DNA of 64,000 nucleotides from Cranoglanis bouderius (Eukaryota; Chordata; Actinopteri; Siluriformes; Cranoglanididae). Of this stretch, positions 1-12,160 are shown one piece after another. The stretch is taken from assembly GCA_023630585.1 (NCBI GenBank), contig CM042553.1:20421020-20485019 (forward strand), given 5' to 3'. Both the position numbers and the translations under genes were made by a program. Below the pieces are notes generated by a model that did no database searches, was not told the origin of the DNA, and saw only the letters and a list, made by a program, of their open reading frames with translations. Numbering within the stretch: the stretch's first letter is position 1; every line of letters begins with the position of its first letter.

Positions 1-944
1 CATTTTTTTTTTACAGAAGGTGTGGGAGGAAGAGGCACAGAGGCTTGTCAGTGTTTGCACTGAACTTGTGATTTGGCAGCAGAAGGCTCTAAAATTATTA
101 ACTGCTCTTTTAGGAGAAACTCTTAATACAGTCAAAACGAAACGTGGGCTAGTTACTGTTCACTGAATATTAAGGATCAACATTTTAGAAGTGAAATAAC
201 TCTTTAATGCCACACAAGCTTAAAGCATCACGCCAGACAAAACACCGCGAGGATGTTCCAGGACGCCTGCGTTTAGAAGTCGGATCAGACGAGTGTCGGG
301 TGAAGGTGACTCGCTGCGTTAATGCGCTACATGAAGTGACAAGACGGGAATTAGCTCGGTTTCTTACTGTGATTTTAAACACTTCATCCGAAATGACATC
401 CGCTAGAAATTCTGAATGGAAAGCAACTTGGTTTGTAAGCATTATTATACTGCTACTCAACACATCCTTATTTGAAAGCTACAAACAAATATGTCTGGAC
501 TCATCCAGGTTTTTGAAAACAGCATACCATGCTCCGTCAATAGATGCATAAGTATGTGTGCTAATGACAAATATAGGAGTAAAGAAAGTGACTGAGTCAT
601 CCATTTTGGCATGCTTGCGATCTGTGCATGCATCCTGATGTACCTTCGTGCAACAAACAACAAAGAATGGATCTACAACACGCAAAATTAAAGACCTCTC
701 AAAGGGAGAAATAAACATAACTAAATGAATACATGAAATAAAACCCAGCATGCAGTGCATCTAGGGGCAACCGATCAGATGCAGGTGTCTTGTAAAACTT
801 TTCTTTTAAGTGAACACCAAAAGAATAAATGAGGTGGTCTTGCTAGTGCAAGATGTGACTAAGGAAAGTCAAGAACCAAAGAAAAACAAAAAAGACCAAA
901 GGTAAAGGCAGCAAAAGTCTAGGACAGAAACGCGCCATACAAAC
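1..944 (-). other. msi2: msi2 intron (3' side, partial)
   Basis: Intron sequence downstream of exon 1124-945 on the transcript strand. I see no further exon, repeat family or RNA gene. The open frames at 185-463 and 207-551 overlap on opposite strands and resemble nothing. Confidence 0.7.
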
Positions 945-1124
945 CTGGGCTCTTAAACTGATCCGGGCTGTGAAGGTGCTGCAGGGGAGAGTTGCAGGCG
1001 GATGTGGCGTGCTCGCTTTGCAGCATCTGAGCCGCCTGAGGCCCCAGGGAGCCATAGTCGGCAAAGGAGCAGGGAGCCCCCCGCTGGTCACTGGGCGCGG
1101 AATAAAACCCATAATCGGGAAAGC
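945..1124 (-). CDS. msi2: msi2 internal, probably alternative exon (FPDYGFYSAPSDQ...)
   Basis: This 180-bp exon is symmetric, phase 1 in and out. It follows a long pyrimidine tract (C/T runs at about 1135-1175) and acceptor TCTCCCAG. It encodes FPDYGFYSAPSDQRG, then APCSFADYGSLGPQAAQMLQ, then SEHATSACNSPLQHLHSPDQ and FKSP, rich in aromatic residues, Gln and Ser. I recall this block from longer fish and vertebrate MSI2 isoforms; the short mammalian form lacks it. The donor is CCAG|GTTTGT (944-939), a weak match to GTRAGT, which suits regulated inclusion. The exons encoding the terminal PGGFPGANSPGPVADLYG region are not in the window. Confidence 0.9.
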
Positions 1125-2518
1125 CTGGGAGATACAGTACAGGATGGGGGAGGGGGAGAAGGAAGGGGGTTAAGGGGTGAGGGGTTGGACGCCATCATTT
1201 GGGGAAAAACTCTTTCATTGTACACAGTCATGTAGGCAAGGTGTGTGTGTTTGCGTGGCGCTCGTGAGAGTGGCTAGAGATAGCTACACGGCTCTAGATG
1301 GTACCTGCTCAATCTGTATCCAGCTTCCAATTTTTAGAAATACACTGCACGACTAAAATGGAGTGAAAGAACTGGCTACTGGCTACCTGCTACAACTGAT
1401 TAGAAAAATAACTACAGCCAGACAAGGGGGTAATCACCGGGACACTAAGCTAGTCCGCACAAGTGACCTTCAGATTAACCTAGATGATCAGTGTGGAGCA
1501 ACAGATCGCTGCTGAAAATTGGTCTCATTCACACGCTTACATTCTTCAATAGTCCCTTTACAGAATCTGTTGTTATCTTCTTGAGAGACAGAAACTTGTA
1601 TTCACACACAATCTCAAGAATCGATTTAAAACCCTCTTAATTTCCTGAGATTCGACTAAACACACGGCACTACACATCAGGTTCTCTGTACGATAAAGGA
1701 GGCCACATTCATAAACATTAGGGCGGGTCAACAGCACATAGCACTGCACTCATCACATCACAAAACCGCCTTCCTTTCACTCAAGCGGTAGATTATGAAC
1801 GCTTCAGAGAGCATCACTGACTGGCGTGAGCTGACATTTAGAAGTTTGTCAGAATAACCGAAGATGGTGATTTCGGTTTGAAAGCCACTGGTAGCACTCG
1901 TGCGTCTGTCTAGCAATTCAGTCAAGGTAATTCAGTCAAGGTAAGCAGCACAGGCTCTTTACACTGGGTACTGTGCATTTGTTTTGTTTATTAGTGCCCC
2001 TAAGCAAAAAGAAAGGGCTCAGAGCATTGCCTCACCTAGCCAGCGCAGATGATACCGTCAGTAACTGCAAAGTGGCAGTGCAAGTGGCCAGCTGGCAGAA
2101 CAGTGTCCCATAGATGCTACCGCAACTTCCTTATGGGTAATGTGCCCGCTTCATATTACAGAATGCAGCCTGAGAACGGCACTGTGCCTGTGTTATCTTT
2201 TTCTCCCAAAATACATACACTATTTAAAGGAATCAGAAAAACTTGGGACTATAATGATCTCCCTTAAGGACATCGAAGAATCTGGAGCTACCTATTTTTG
2301 TTCAAATTCCCAAAATCATTTAAAGAAATGTCCCACGTTCTACAGGTTTTGTAGCCATTACGCAATCAGATGTGGGAGTTTTTTTTTTTTTTTTTTATGA
2401 ATAAAAATAACAATCGTGGAGAACCTCATGAATTGTACTTCTGGCCTTGAGAAGACGTTTTACGATCTAAAGACAAAACATTCACTGTCTATACAGAGGA
2501 CAAAGGCTTTGTAATAGA

Positions 2519-2822
2519 CCACTGGCTCTTAAAGTGGGGTCCATAAATAGCAGAGCTATTTATTTATTATATTTAATTAATATATATTATTATAGTCATT
2601 AGCTTGTTTGACTAGTCATTTGAATATTATTCCAAACCCCAATAACTAAAAATAAATAAAATAATAATCATAATAATATTGGATCTAATTTCTTCTGTCT
2701 CCAGTAAATATTATTTTACATAGTATATTTGAATAGTTGGATTATGTTCATAAATTAAAGTGTATTGAAGGGGTGGAATTTGTTAAACGGGTCCCTGGTT
2801 GCAGAAAAAGTTTGGGAACTCC
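2519..2822. mobile_element. hAT-like nonautonomous element
   Basis: About 300 AT-rich bp bounded by CACTGGCTCTTAAAGTGGGG at the left and AAAAGTTTGGGAACTCCTAC at the right. These are the familiar imperfect CAGTGGTTCTCAAA / TTTGGGAACCCCTG ends of hAT-Charlie-type MITEs. No coding sequence. Confidence 0.65.
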
Positions 2823-3441
2823 TACATGTTTGTTGTTGCTATTAGCTATGTATTTTGAGTGCATAGGTGATGAAACAAAAGCTTTATTGGCATTAGCATT
2901 AGTAAAGTAGCTGCATTCAGTTATAGTGCACTTTCCAGTAGAATGGGTGTTTCATCCTCAGACCATCTGAGATTAGACACCAGTTGCGAAAGCATCACTG
3001 GTACTTTGATGGTGGAAAGAGCTTTCCATAAATCTTACATGAATGTTGACTTACATAATCACTCGGTTGTCTATATATACATATATATATATATATATAT
3101 TACACAATTAAACCAAACTATTCTGAACAGACTGCATACTGCGAAAAGTGCTTTTGTGTCCTCCCCAAGTCTCTCCCAGTAAGTGCCACTGTCCCTAAAC
3201 CAACTGCAGGCAGGGGGCAGATAGACTGCTTGCTTGCTTGCTAGCTCTCTCTCTCTCTCTCCTAATGACTCATCTCTGATAGGACTGCAGCAGTCTTGGA
3301 GTCTGCACTGCCCACTGCGGCTCCTGCTGCTGACTCACCACGTCCACATCTGCTCACACACACTCACAAAATGCTAGACGCCTTCTGTCCGATTGTCCGT
3401 CTCCACGTCCCTTTCATGTACCTTCATCAGGCACCTGGCAT

Positions 3442-3443
<2 letters not shown>

Positions 3444-3481
<38 letters not shown>
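3444..3481. repeat. (CA)n microsatellite
   Basis: About 19 CA units. Confidence 0.95.
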
Positions 3482-3483
<2 letters not shown>

Positions 3484-3929
3484 CTGTTCAATGCCACATA
3501 GCTGCATGTCCTTAATACCCCATCACTGCCCCGTCCCCTGCTAGTGCAGCCTGCATTTCCGCACAAACGAGAGCTGTGTCTCCCAGTGTTCTCCATTCCT
3601 CTATATTTGACTGAACACCTCGAATAAAAGGGTCCAGCCCAGAAAGAGTTGGAAATCTGAGCGAGGGTGGGATGATGCCAGACCAGGAGTTTGGGAAGAC
3701 GATAAACTCAGGGAAGACAACAAAAGTGAGGCGTGGAAAACACCGACTGGTATAAAGCTCATGAGATGGTCCATGCCCCTCTCGCCACTACCTTACTGTT
3801 CTGTAACCGTACGACTTTCATGGTAAATAGGCATCCTTTCAGCTTCACATTAATTGTTCCAAGACCAAATACAATACAAAAAAGAAAAGGGGAAAAAAGG
3901 GAGCGTGAAAGAGACGACTGCTATTTAAT

Positions 3930-4400
3930 CCATTTTTAACGTGCATGCAAATAGCTCGTCGTCCTTGAGTTTCAAAGTGGGTTCCGGGCTCCTCACTAAT
4001 TAGACAAGCTTCCTCGGCTTCCTCTCCTCACTCTAATTAGAATCTTTAATAACAAACAAGCGCCGACCTTTACAAAAGGCTTCGCCACAATCTCCTCCAT
4101 TAGCTAAACGGATGAGGAGAGGAGGGGTGAGAGAAGAACCGTCACTCCCCCCGCTACAGCCAAAACACCATCCAAGGAGCTTAGGCCTTGCCAGGCGCAC
4201 ACAATGTCGGCTTCCTGCCGCGGTCTGTTCAAGGCGTCTGCAGATTCCGAGTGTTTTTGGGAAGAGGGACGCGACAGGACACAAGGATGGAATCAGCACG
4301 CACAACAAATACACATGGCGGCTTTGTTTGCTCTGACACGGACAATTAACCCTCAGCTGGCGACATCTCGCAACCGGGAAGGTCTTATCTAATAAAGGCA
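3930..4400. promoter_or_regulatory. candidate enhancer with POU and homeodomain sites
   Basis: Unique sequence with a perfect octamer ATGCAAAT (3945-3952) and two CTAATTAG palindromes (3996-4003, 4033-4040) within 100 bp, followed by GCGCCGACC and CTCCATTAGCTAAACGG. Balanced composition and intronic position fit a conserved noncoding element. Conservation cannot be judged from one sequence. Confidence 0.3.
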
Positions 4401-7400
4401 GGCAAAACGACTTTTATTGTTCAGGTAGATTGCCTCTAATGATAGTGCCATCAGTGTAAAAAGATATGAATAAAAATTGGCCTGCACGAGGAAAAAAAAA
4501 AAAGAAAAAAGAAAGTGGCTCTTCAGTGGATGGCAGGAGCGTGAAAAAGACACCATCTGGGAGTGCTGCAATCACTCAAGTTATCTTCCTGCACTAATTT
4601 TCTTTCCGGCGCATACAAATGATTTACTTCAGGCAAAGGTGAGAAGCAAAGTGCGATTGAGCCGAAGAGCCTTTTTTCTCCTTTTAACATCAAAGTTAGA
4701 GAAATAATGGTCTCTCTCTGATCTTTCCCTGGTACAGCATATGTTTCTCTCCGTGGTGTGTACGACGGAATTGATTGTGTTGTCAGCTTCCTCTGGGAGA
4801 GGCGGTGGAGTGGGTATGGATTAAAGAAAGGCGTTTATTCATACGGCGCGAGAGCAAATTTGCTGCATGCTAATGAACAAACATCAAATGGTGTGTTGGA
4901 GCTGCGCAGACATCTGCTGCCAAACTGTATCCTAACTACAACAACCAGCAACATCACACAAGCTCTGTGTTTGGAGTAATGAAGTTGCCTGTTTGTGGTG
5001 TTTTTAAAGATTGCGATGATTGTAGGTATAACCCTAAAACAAACACGATGTCATAAAAAAAAAATGGATGAAACACTGACAAAAATGGAAACTGCTGTAA
5101 GTCTTAAGAACAATTAAAGCATAGAGAAGAGCTTGACCTCCTGAGGGTTGCTGTTAGCACCTTCATTGTATTTCCATATGTTTGTTAGTGTGTAGAATTT
5201 GTAGAATTGTTTAATTTGGTACAGGTGTGCCTTATCTAGTAGATCACCCTGTTGCTACAGGTACTTGTCCTTGCCACTTGCGTGCGATTGAGCGTTCTTG
5301 TTGCGCCTTGCACAATTGTCCTTGCCCAGTGTATTCTGAAGGTATACGTTTTCAAAGGCTTACATATACCTTGCTGCTACAAGAATAGCTCCTATACAAA
5401 GCCAAGTCTCATTGTACATCACGCCTAAGTATGCATATATAACAGAGCGAGACATCCAGGTGTTCAGGTAGGTGTTGGTAATCTTAAACCGAAACAGTGG
5501 TTCAGGGTGAATGCACACAGATCTTATCGTCAGCCACCCCCACCTCTCATCATCCAATTATTAATGTTCTAGCTATCAGCCTGAAACAAAAGACCACTTC
5601 TTCACCATTTCTTTTTTTAATCCCATGGTCTAATTGGATGTAATTACTCATCTACAAAACAAATGAGTAGGTCGGCGTTGCTGTGGCGACCAGAACGGTG
5701 GGTCCAACAGCGCGAATCGTTTCACCGAGGTTCATTTCTGTGGATAATTATCACTCCTCTCCTTTCTCTGCCTTTTGCCCAGTCCCTGAAGGGTTACCAT
5801 CGCCAAGCTCCAGCCATCAGCTACTGCTAATTCAACTGTCTTCATCTATTCAGTCTGTCCCTCCCTCGCCATCTTTCTGCATACCGCCATCAAGTGTGTG
5901 GCTCTCTTCAAGTGAATAAATGCCGCTCTCTCATTTTCACTTTGCCAGATGACTGCCTCAGAGAAGGACTTCCAAACCACTGCCCTGAAAGTACGACTTT
6001 TTTCCTCTCATGAAAAGAGGAGTACGAGTTTTTCACTCATAAAAGGAAGAATAGAAGGAGGACTGACATGTCTATCCAGTGTATATTCTCCCACCATTTT
6101 ACCACTTTAGGGCCTATTTGAGGAGAAGAATGTGATTGTCCTAATACCAATGCTTCAATGATTATATATACACACACACACACACACACACTGTTTCCAC
6201 TTCAAATCCCTGGTGGCCATCAACTGCACTTCCAGGCCAAATGTCAATAAACCTGTCAGATGCCTTCCCAAATGAGCTTTGAATTTCAGAGCAGCTATAA
6301 TTAGTGATTTCACTTCCACTTATGAAGAGGCCCAGAGTTAGCTTTCACTTTTCTTTTGAAAACAGGCCGTTTCTGAATGAACTGGTGAGTAATTAAGACC
6401 TCTCGATGAGTCATTCTGACAGTGCTGACATTTCCCAAATAGTTAATATTAAATGTCTTGTCATTTTGTTCTGACAGAGGCTAATGGGTGTTAACAGATG
6501 ATTTACTCCTGTCTCAACAGTATCCGTATCACTAGCTGCTCAAATGTCTCGGAATGCTCAGAATGCTATGCATGACTCAATTTAGGAGTATGATGAAGTC
6601 TGAAGAATGAAATCTGGACTTGCATTCCTGGGAAGAAACATGGAGAGCATTCCTGTGAGACACTGTGGTGTACTTGTTTACCACAAACAGTGGTTTCAAA
6701 AGCTGCAGCTGTGGTCAAAACACCACGGTTTAGCCCTGCAGAGTATCACAAGACTGACACAAAATCTGCACACCCCCAGCACCACCGGGTACAACCACAA
6801 ACAACAACGTAGTGCCACGAAGCTGCAGAGCTGCACAGTGAAAGCGAGAACAGGCACACCTCACTGTTGAGCGGCCATGGTGTCTGAACATGTCATGAAC
6901 AGTAAACAGCTCAGACACAGCAGAGCAAACTTCCTTTGCTTTCACTAAAGCAACAAATCACATATCATGCATGATACTTGGCTCACACCTGCCAGACATG
7001 CATCGGGACAGGAAAAACAAGCTTATGTCTTAACGAGCTCCACTACTTCCGGCAACCAGCGAACAAACCTGCATCAAACTCTAGGTCACATTAACCACAG
7101 AAAAAAAAAACCCCACCAAGAAATAGTGATTGTAAAGTAATGCAAGTCGGATCAAGCTTTCATATTCCACTTTCACACTGTTTTAAAGGTCACGATAAGG
7201 AGGGAAAATGAGAAGATGTTAAAACTTTCTTTGAGATCTTATCTCTCTCCATGAGTGGGGAGATGAAAGCGGCCTACAGCTGAGCACCTCTGGAGTACGC
7301 TTCCCCCTTTGAAGTCCAGGATGGTTCCTCCCAGAGGCTCTGTCTGAGCATCTGCCCATCACAGCTGTGCGGAGGAGACCATCCTGAAACAGAGGGGGAG

Positions 7401-8373
7401 CAGCGCCTTTGTAACCTTTATGTGTAACATTTATCTTCCAGCGATGAGAGACTGTGGGACCGGCGTCACATGGAGCATCCTTCAGAGAGTGGAGCTGCTG
7501 TTGGTCCTTTTGGCACGAGCCGGAGCCACAGCTGTGTGGGTGTTTGTGTGTGCGCGAGAGGCAGTAGATGGGCACACGTGAGAGCTGGGGAGCCAGTTTA
7601 ATCTCACCATGGCAGCGCTGGCCAACGTAGCCCTCTGTTGAGCCTCTCGGCAGCGATCACAGTGCTTGTTGGGATGAAATGCATAATGATTTCCAGATAA
7701 TGGGAAGTACTCAGCCAAACGAGAGCAGCTCCGTGTCTAGCCAGCCGCAGGCCTCATCAAACAAGAATGGGGCTTCATACAATAACTTCCTCCTTGTTTC
7801 ATCAGGATAATGTGTCCAGAGGATAGAGCCAGAGGAAGCTGCTGACAAGGAGGATGACGACGGACCACAAGCAAATGTATGCATACAGAATGCAAATAAA
7901 AAGAGAAATACTGACCATTTCCATGTTACAGCCTGACCAAAAGGAAAAGGCTGACTGATCCTATTAAGAGACCAGTTGTGGAGTTGGTGGTGTTGGGATG
8001 GAGACAGCATAATTACACAAAAACATTTGTCTCAAGCCTCATTAGTGAAAGCAGAGTTTCTGAGACCTGTATGCCTGGTATTGTGCAAAGCCACAGCTTG
8101 GAGGTATTCAGAGGTTAAACGATAGTGGTGATTGGCCATTTTTTAATCCGCACTGCAGAACTGCTTATTCAAAAGAAAGCTGCAGGCAGTGTTAACCTTC
8201 AGCACAATAGACTTATTATTGAGCAGCAAGGGACAGCTGGCCACCTGCACAACACACTCTTCTGCTGACAAGAGGCACTGTAGAGGTACTGTTTGGTTCC
8301 TGAAAACCAGCAAGTTGAGAATGAGAAAGATGAGAATGCAGATACAAGTGAAAAGGAAAAAAAATCTGAAAGA

Positions 8374-8497
8374 ACTCTAAATTGACCCTAGATGTGAATG
8401 AGTGTGCATGATGCCCTGCAGTGCAACGGTGTCCTGGGACAGGCTCTAGGCCCACCATGACTCTGACCAGGATAAAGCACTTACTAACGGTGAATAA
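8374..8497 (-). repeat. CATTCATCTTC-family repeat, reversed
   Basis: CTAAATTGACCCTAGATGTG, GCCCTGCAGTGCAACGGTGT and CTGACCAGGATAAAGCAC match the reverse complement of the family at 20196-20331, with the middle part that the other copy lacks. Confidence 0.6.
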
Positions 8498-8634
8498 AGG
8501 AGAAATTAAGTGTAGGAATAACGCAGAAATGAGCCAACCTCTACTCTAAATATTTGGAGGGAGGGAAGGAGGATTGGGAATCGATCTGGGAAGAGAGGTG
8601 TTGTGAAGCCCAGCAGGAGAGAGAGAAAGGATTA

Positions 8635-8782
8635 AGGGTGGGCGATATAATGAAAATATCATATCACAATTTCTATGATAAATGATATGTAGCTTTGTAG
8701 ATATGTCGGCTTAGATCACAAATTATAGGTGCTAATAAACAGCGCAAAACAACTGTGTTACATTTTTAAATAAAAACTGTAT

Positions 8783-8821
<39 letters not shown>

Positions 8822-8902
8822 TGAGATCCACAACATCTCAGTAAGGGGGACTGAAAAATGTTCACAATATCAATATTCTATACTGTCATATCGCCTAGCC
8901 CT
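8635..8902. mobile_element. inverted-repeat-ended element (GGGCGATAT family)
   Basis: About 270 bp with termini AAGGGTGGGCGATATAATGA and, reverse complemented at the right, AAGGGCTAGGCGATATGACA. It surrounds a (TA)17 tract (8786-8819). The right half shares ATCCACAACATCTCAG and the terminal region with 33466-33542. No coding sequence; superfamily uncertain. Confidence 0.6.
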
Positions 8903-11847
8903 TGAGAAGACAAAAAGAATTCCATGGAGATACTCAAATTCCTCCAGCGAATGGAGAGGAGTAACAGAGTGAGGCAGAGAGACAGAGGGAGTAGGAGGGG
9001 TGACTACAACAGCATGTGCCAGCGCGGCAGTCGGACACGCATACAGCCAGCTATGGAGGCTGGCAAAGAGAATAGAAGTGTGAGAGACAGACCTCCAGAG
9101 GGCAGCGCCTCCTGTGGTGCACCACCCTGTGGCTCACACACTTTCAGCTGCACATGGGGTCCAGGAACAGATGGACAGTCGGGAGAGACAGATACCAGCT
9201 GAGAGAAAGTCAAAGGGACAGCTAGTGTGACAGATAGACAGGTCAGTGCTCAGCCTCCATTTGAAGACTGTACTTCAAATTCCTGTGTTAGCCTCTCAGC
9301 CAAATGCTAAAACAACTACACCTGAGCAATGTCTTATACACTTTATACAATGTCTTTATGAGCAAATTCTGTTAGGGGAATTCATGCGAGTATGCAGACT
9401 GGTCAAAGCAAAAAAGCTTTTTAGTAGTTTTGCTGTGATTGACAGAGGAGAGAGAGTATGCCCCTCCCACGAAGACAGCATGGCCCCTCTTGGCTCCCGC
9501 AATGGATGGCTCTGGCATCATTGGGATTCAAGCTCACAAGGCAGGGATGATGAGAGAACAAGAGGCCAAGGTAAAGTCAACGTAATAGGACTCCCGGTTC
9601 CTCTCTGTACATACACAGATACGCATCTCGATAGGTGGACAACAATCTGACGTATAAAACGAAATATTTAAAGCAGCCAAAAGGTTTAATAAAACATTCA
9701 TTCAAGTCGTTTTGTTAGGATACAATGAATAACTACACACTACAGGCTAAAAGCAAAAGGCGTCAGTAATACTAACTTTAAAAATACACATGAAATTTTA
9801 TTCAGGAACAAACAGACAGTAAAATGTTTAAGACAGGACATTACCACCTGGATCATAACCAAACATCCTTGGGTAAACCAGATGTCAATAAACATGACTG
9901 TTGTTGATAAGAAGGCATGTTTTTGTAACTTTATACCTGCATATTTTGGCCTGTAGTGGTATTAAAGAATGGAAAACACCATGCAAAAGGAAATAAATGA
10001 GACTTTACAATACCCTCACCTTTAGTACAAACATTGTCCTTGTGTCTGTGGTGTTTCACATGCTCCGACTATCTCATTTCAGACAATAGAGTTGGCGGTG
10101 CATGTCAGATAAACATTCCCTCAGCTATCACTGCACGAGAACTTCAGTGCAGCACTCAATTTCTGTGAGGTACAGAAGTACAGAGTCACCTTCATAAACA
10201 CTGGACACTTTCAGCACACCAGCTTAACTGCGCACCCAACCGTGGTGATTTCTGTAGTTCCAGGTTTCTCAGTGGCTGAGTGCTCTTTACACATCAGTTA
10301 AATAGTCCAGTGGAGGATTTACAGGGACGTTTAGTTTGCTTTGGGACAGACAGATACCTGTCCCAGTGTAACAGAAAAGGCTGACACTGTCAAAACACAC
10401 AATTCCCCACATACTTCTCATATGTAAAACTGCCAATGCTGAAAGTTCACTGTGTCTAAATGATGAGTCTAGGTACCTCAGAACACAGTGCGGCATGTGT
10501 CGCGAATCAAGCTGCTAGCCTGACAGTTTAACCAACTATTTTAATTTCAAGATATCACCAAAGTAGCACTGATAAACACTACAACAAATCACTCAAGAAG
10601 ATTAGTGACTGCTATTGAGACCTAGCATCATCTTCTGATTAGCCATTACCCCAAGTTCACACTAGCAAGCAACAAGGCAGCAAGTGACCATTCATTTTCT
10701 ATGTACGTGTAACACGGAGCTGTGAATTCAGCGACAAGCAACATTTCAATTGATATTTTATGCAAATTAGGAAAGACACAAAGAAACAAAGCTTAAGCGA
10801 TTGCTCGGTCCAATCCAATGCCGTGTGTGGTCTTATGTTTCTTCCCCAATTCCCTTTAGTTCCTCTTTAGGTAAACTTCTAACTGTGGTTTCATCATTAA
10901 AAGTCTATAGAAATATTACAAAGAGAAATAAAGATTGGAACGAAGTGGCAAAGATCACTGGTGCCTCTGGTAAGCGTACGCCAACTGCCAATGAAGCTAG
11001 CATGTAACATGTAAATCAAACAAATACATTTTAAACAGAAAGACATACATTTTGGCGATTACTGTCTCTCTGTAGTACCTGCTAACGTGAACGTAAGTTT
11101 ATCTGTAATTAGCAGAAGTAGTAACACAGTGCTCCACACAGTAAATTTCTCATGCAAGATTAGTCTGTAGTTCTGTGCTTGCTAATTTAATGTGAATCTC
11201 TCTACTAAAATCTGCCACGGACTCATCTTGGCTCAGCGAGAAACGGAAAACAGACGGAGGCCGATGACCGGAGAACTCGGCTGCAGCCCAGCCAATCACA
11301 GCACAGCACAGCACAGCACCCAGAGGGTACCCACTCCAGAATGGTGCTTAATTACTGAATAAAAAGCACCGGGGTCCCCAGGGTGTCGGTCTGCCCATTA
11401 AAGATGTCCGTCACCTCAGTTCTAAACTGTGCTAAAGGCAAGCGAACTCTCGTGAGAAGCCATCGATTTATTTCCTGCTATTGAGGAGGCAGATTTGTTC
11501 AGGCTGACGAGCTGATCCATGAAGAATGATAAAGAGAAGAAAATCCCATTCCTCCATTTCTGTCAGGATGTGTGCTTACTGGTGCACTTTTATATACACG
11601 TGTGTTACCGAGGGTTAGATCATACTCATCATACTCGCAAAATTATTTTAAAAACAATTAGAATGTACAGCAAAAGGGAATATGAAACAATCATTATCCA
11701 GAAAAGGCGTGCTAGTGATTTAGTTTAGTTGTTTTGGGGAGAACTGGTAAAGCTGCCACTCTCTTGTTTAAGGTGTGTAAGTGTAGAGTGCAGAAGAGGA
11801 TGGACACAGCCGTAACCACACAGAACACACGCGGTCAGAGTGTTTAC

Positions 11848-11970
11848 CTGGCCCCGGGTTCTGTGGGTACGCCACGTAGCTGCCTCTTCCTCGGGCGCCC
11901 CTACCTGAGCCTCGTGCTGCTGCCACTGCCGCTGCCGCCGCCACCGGACCGTACGCCGCCGCCGGGAAAC
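11848..11970 (-). CDS. msi2: msi2 exon: alanine-rich FPAAAYGP segment with RG-rich tail
   Basis: This 123-bp exon follows acceptor GTGTCAG and encodes G-FPAAAYGPVAAAAAVAAARGSG, then RGARGRGSYVAYPQNPGP-G before donor GTAAAC (11847-11842). Both ends are phase 1. The FPAAAYGPVAAAA..AAARGSG block is diagnostic of MSI2. The GC-rich alanine tract uses mixed GCG/GCA codons. An internal AG|GTAGGG at 11905/11904 is a second donor in the same phase. Its use gives a 66-bp exon ending ...ARGS-G, which is how I remember the short mammalian MSI2 form. The 57-bp difference encodes a 19-residue RG-rich segment. Confidence 0.95.
11899..11906 (-). promoter_or_regulatory. msi2: internal alternative 5' splice site
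   Basis: Minus-strand AG|GTAGGG within exon 11970-11848; the last base of the short exon would be 11905. Phase is 1, as for the distal donor at 11847. Use removes 57 bp (19 codons) and leaves ...ARGS-G. Confidence 0.6.
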
Positions 11971-12069
11971 CTGACACGCAAATACACACACAAGCTGTTA
12001 GTACTCATTAACCATTGACACTACTGTCGCTCTGTGATCATGATAGTACTCATGTTCTTTACTAGCAGT

Positions 12070-12160
12070 CAGTTCAATTTTTATGCTATTTGTATAGCAC
12101 TTTTAACATGAGAGCCACTTTGTATTGGTCACATAGAGCTTAAAGATGTACAATTCACAT
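12070..12160 (+). repeat. possible fish repeat start (tatagcacttttaac)
   Basis: AGTTCAATTTTTATGCTATT followed by TGTATAGCACTTTTAAC resembles the start of a common catfish/cyprinid repeat. The rest is not recognisable. Confidence 0.35.

Larger units (their letters stand above)
1125..11847 (-). other. msi2: msi2 intron, 10.7 kb
   Basis: Complete intron between the RG-rich exon and exon 1124-945. It contains an hAT-like element (2519-2822), a homeodomain-site cluster (3930-4400), a reversed interspersed-repeat fragment (8374-8497), an inverted-repeat-ended element (8635-8902) and short CA, CT and TA tracts. The stretches 4400-6160 and 9250-11840 hold no gene or repeat I recognise. Confidence 0.85.

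Noticed and set aside
9246..9650. 134-codon plus-strand frame
   Set aside because: Low-information composition with no domain; the tail runs into unique intron sequence.
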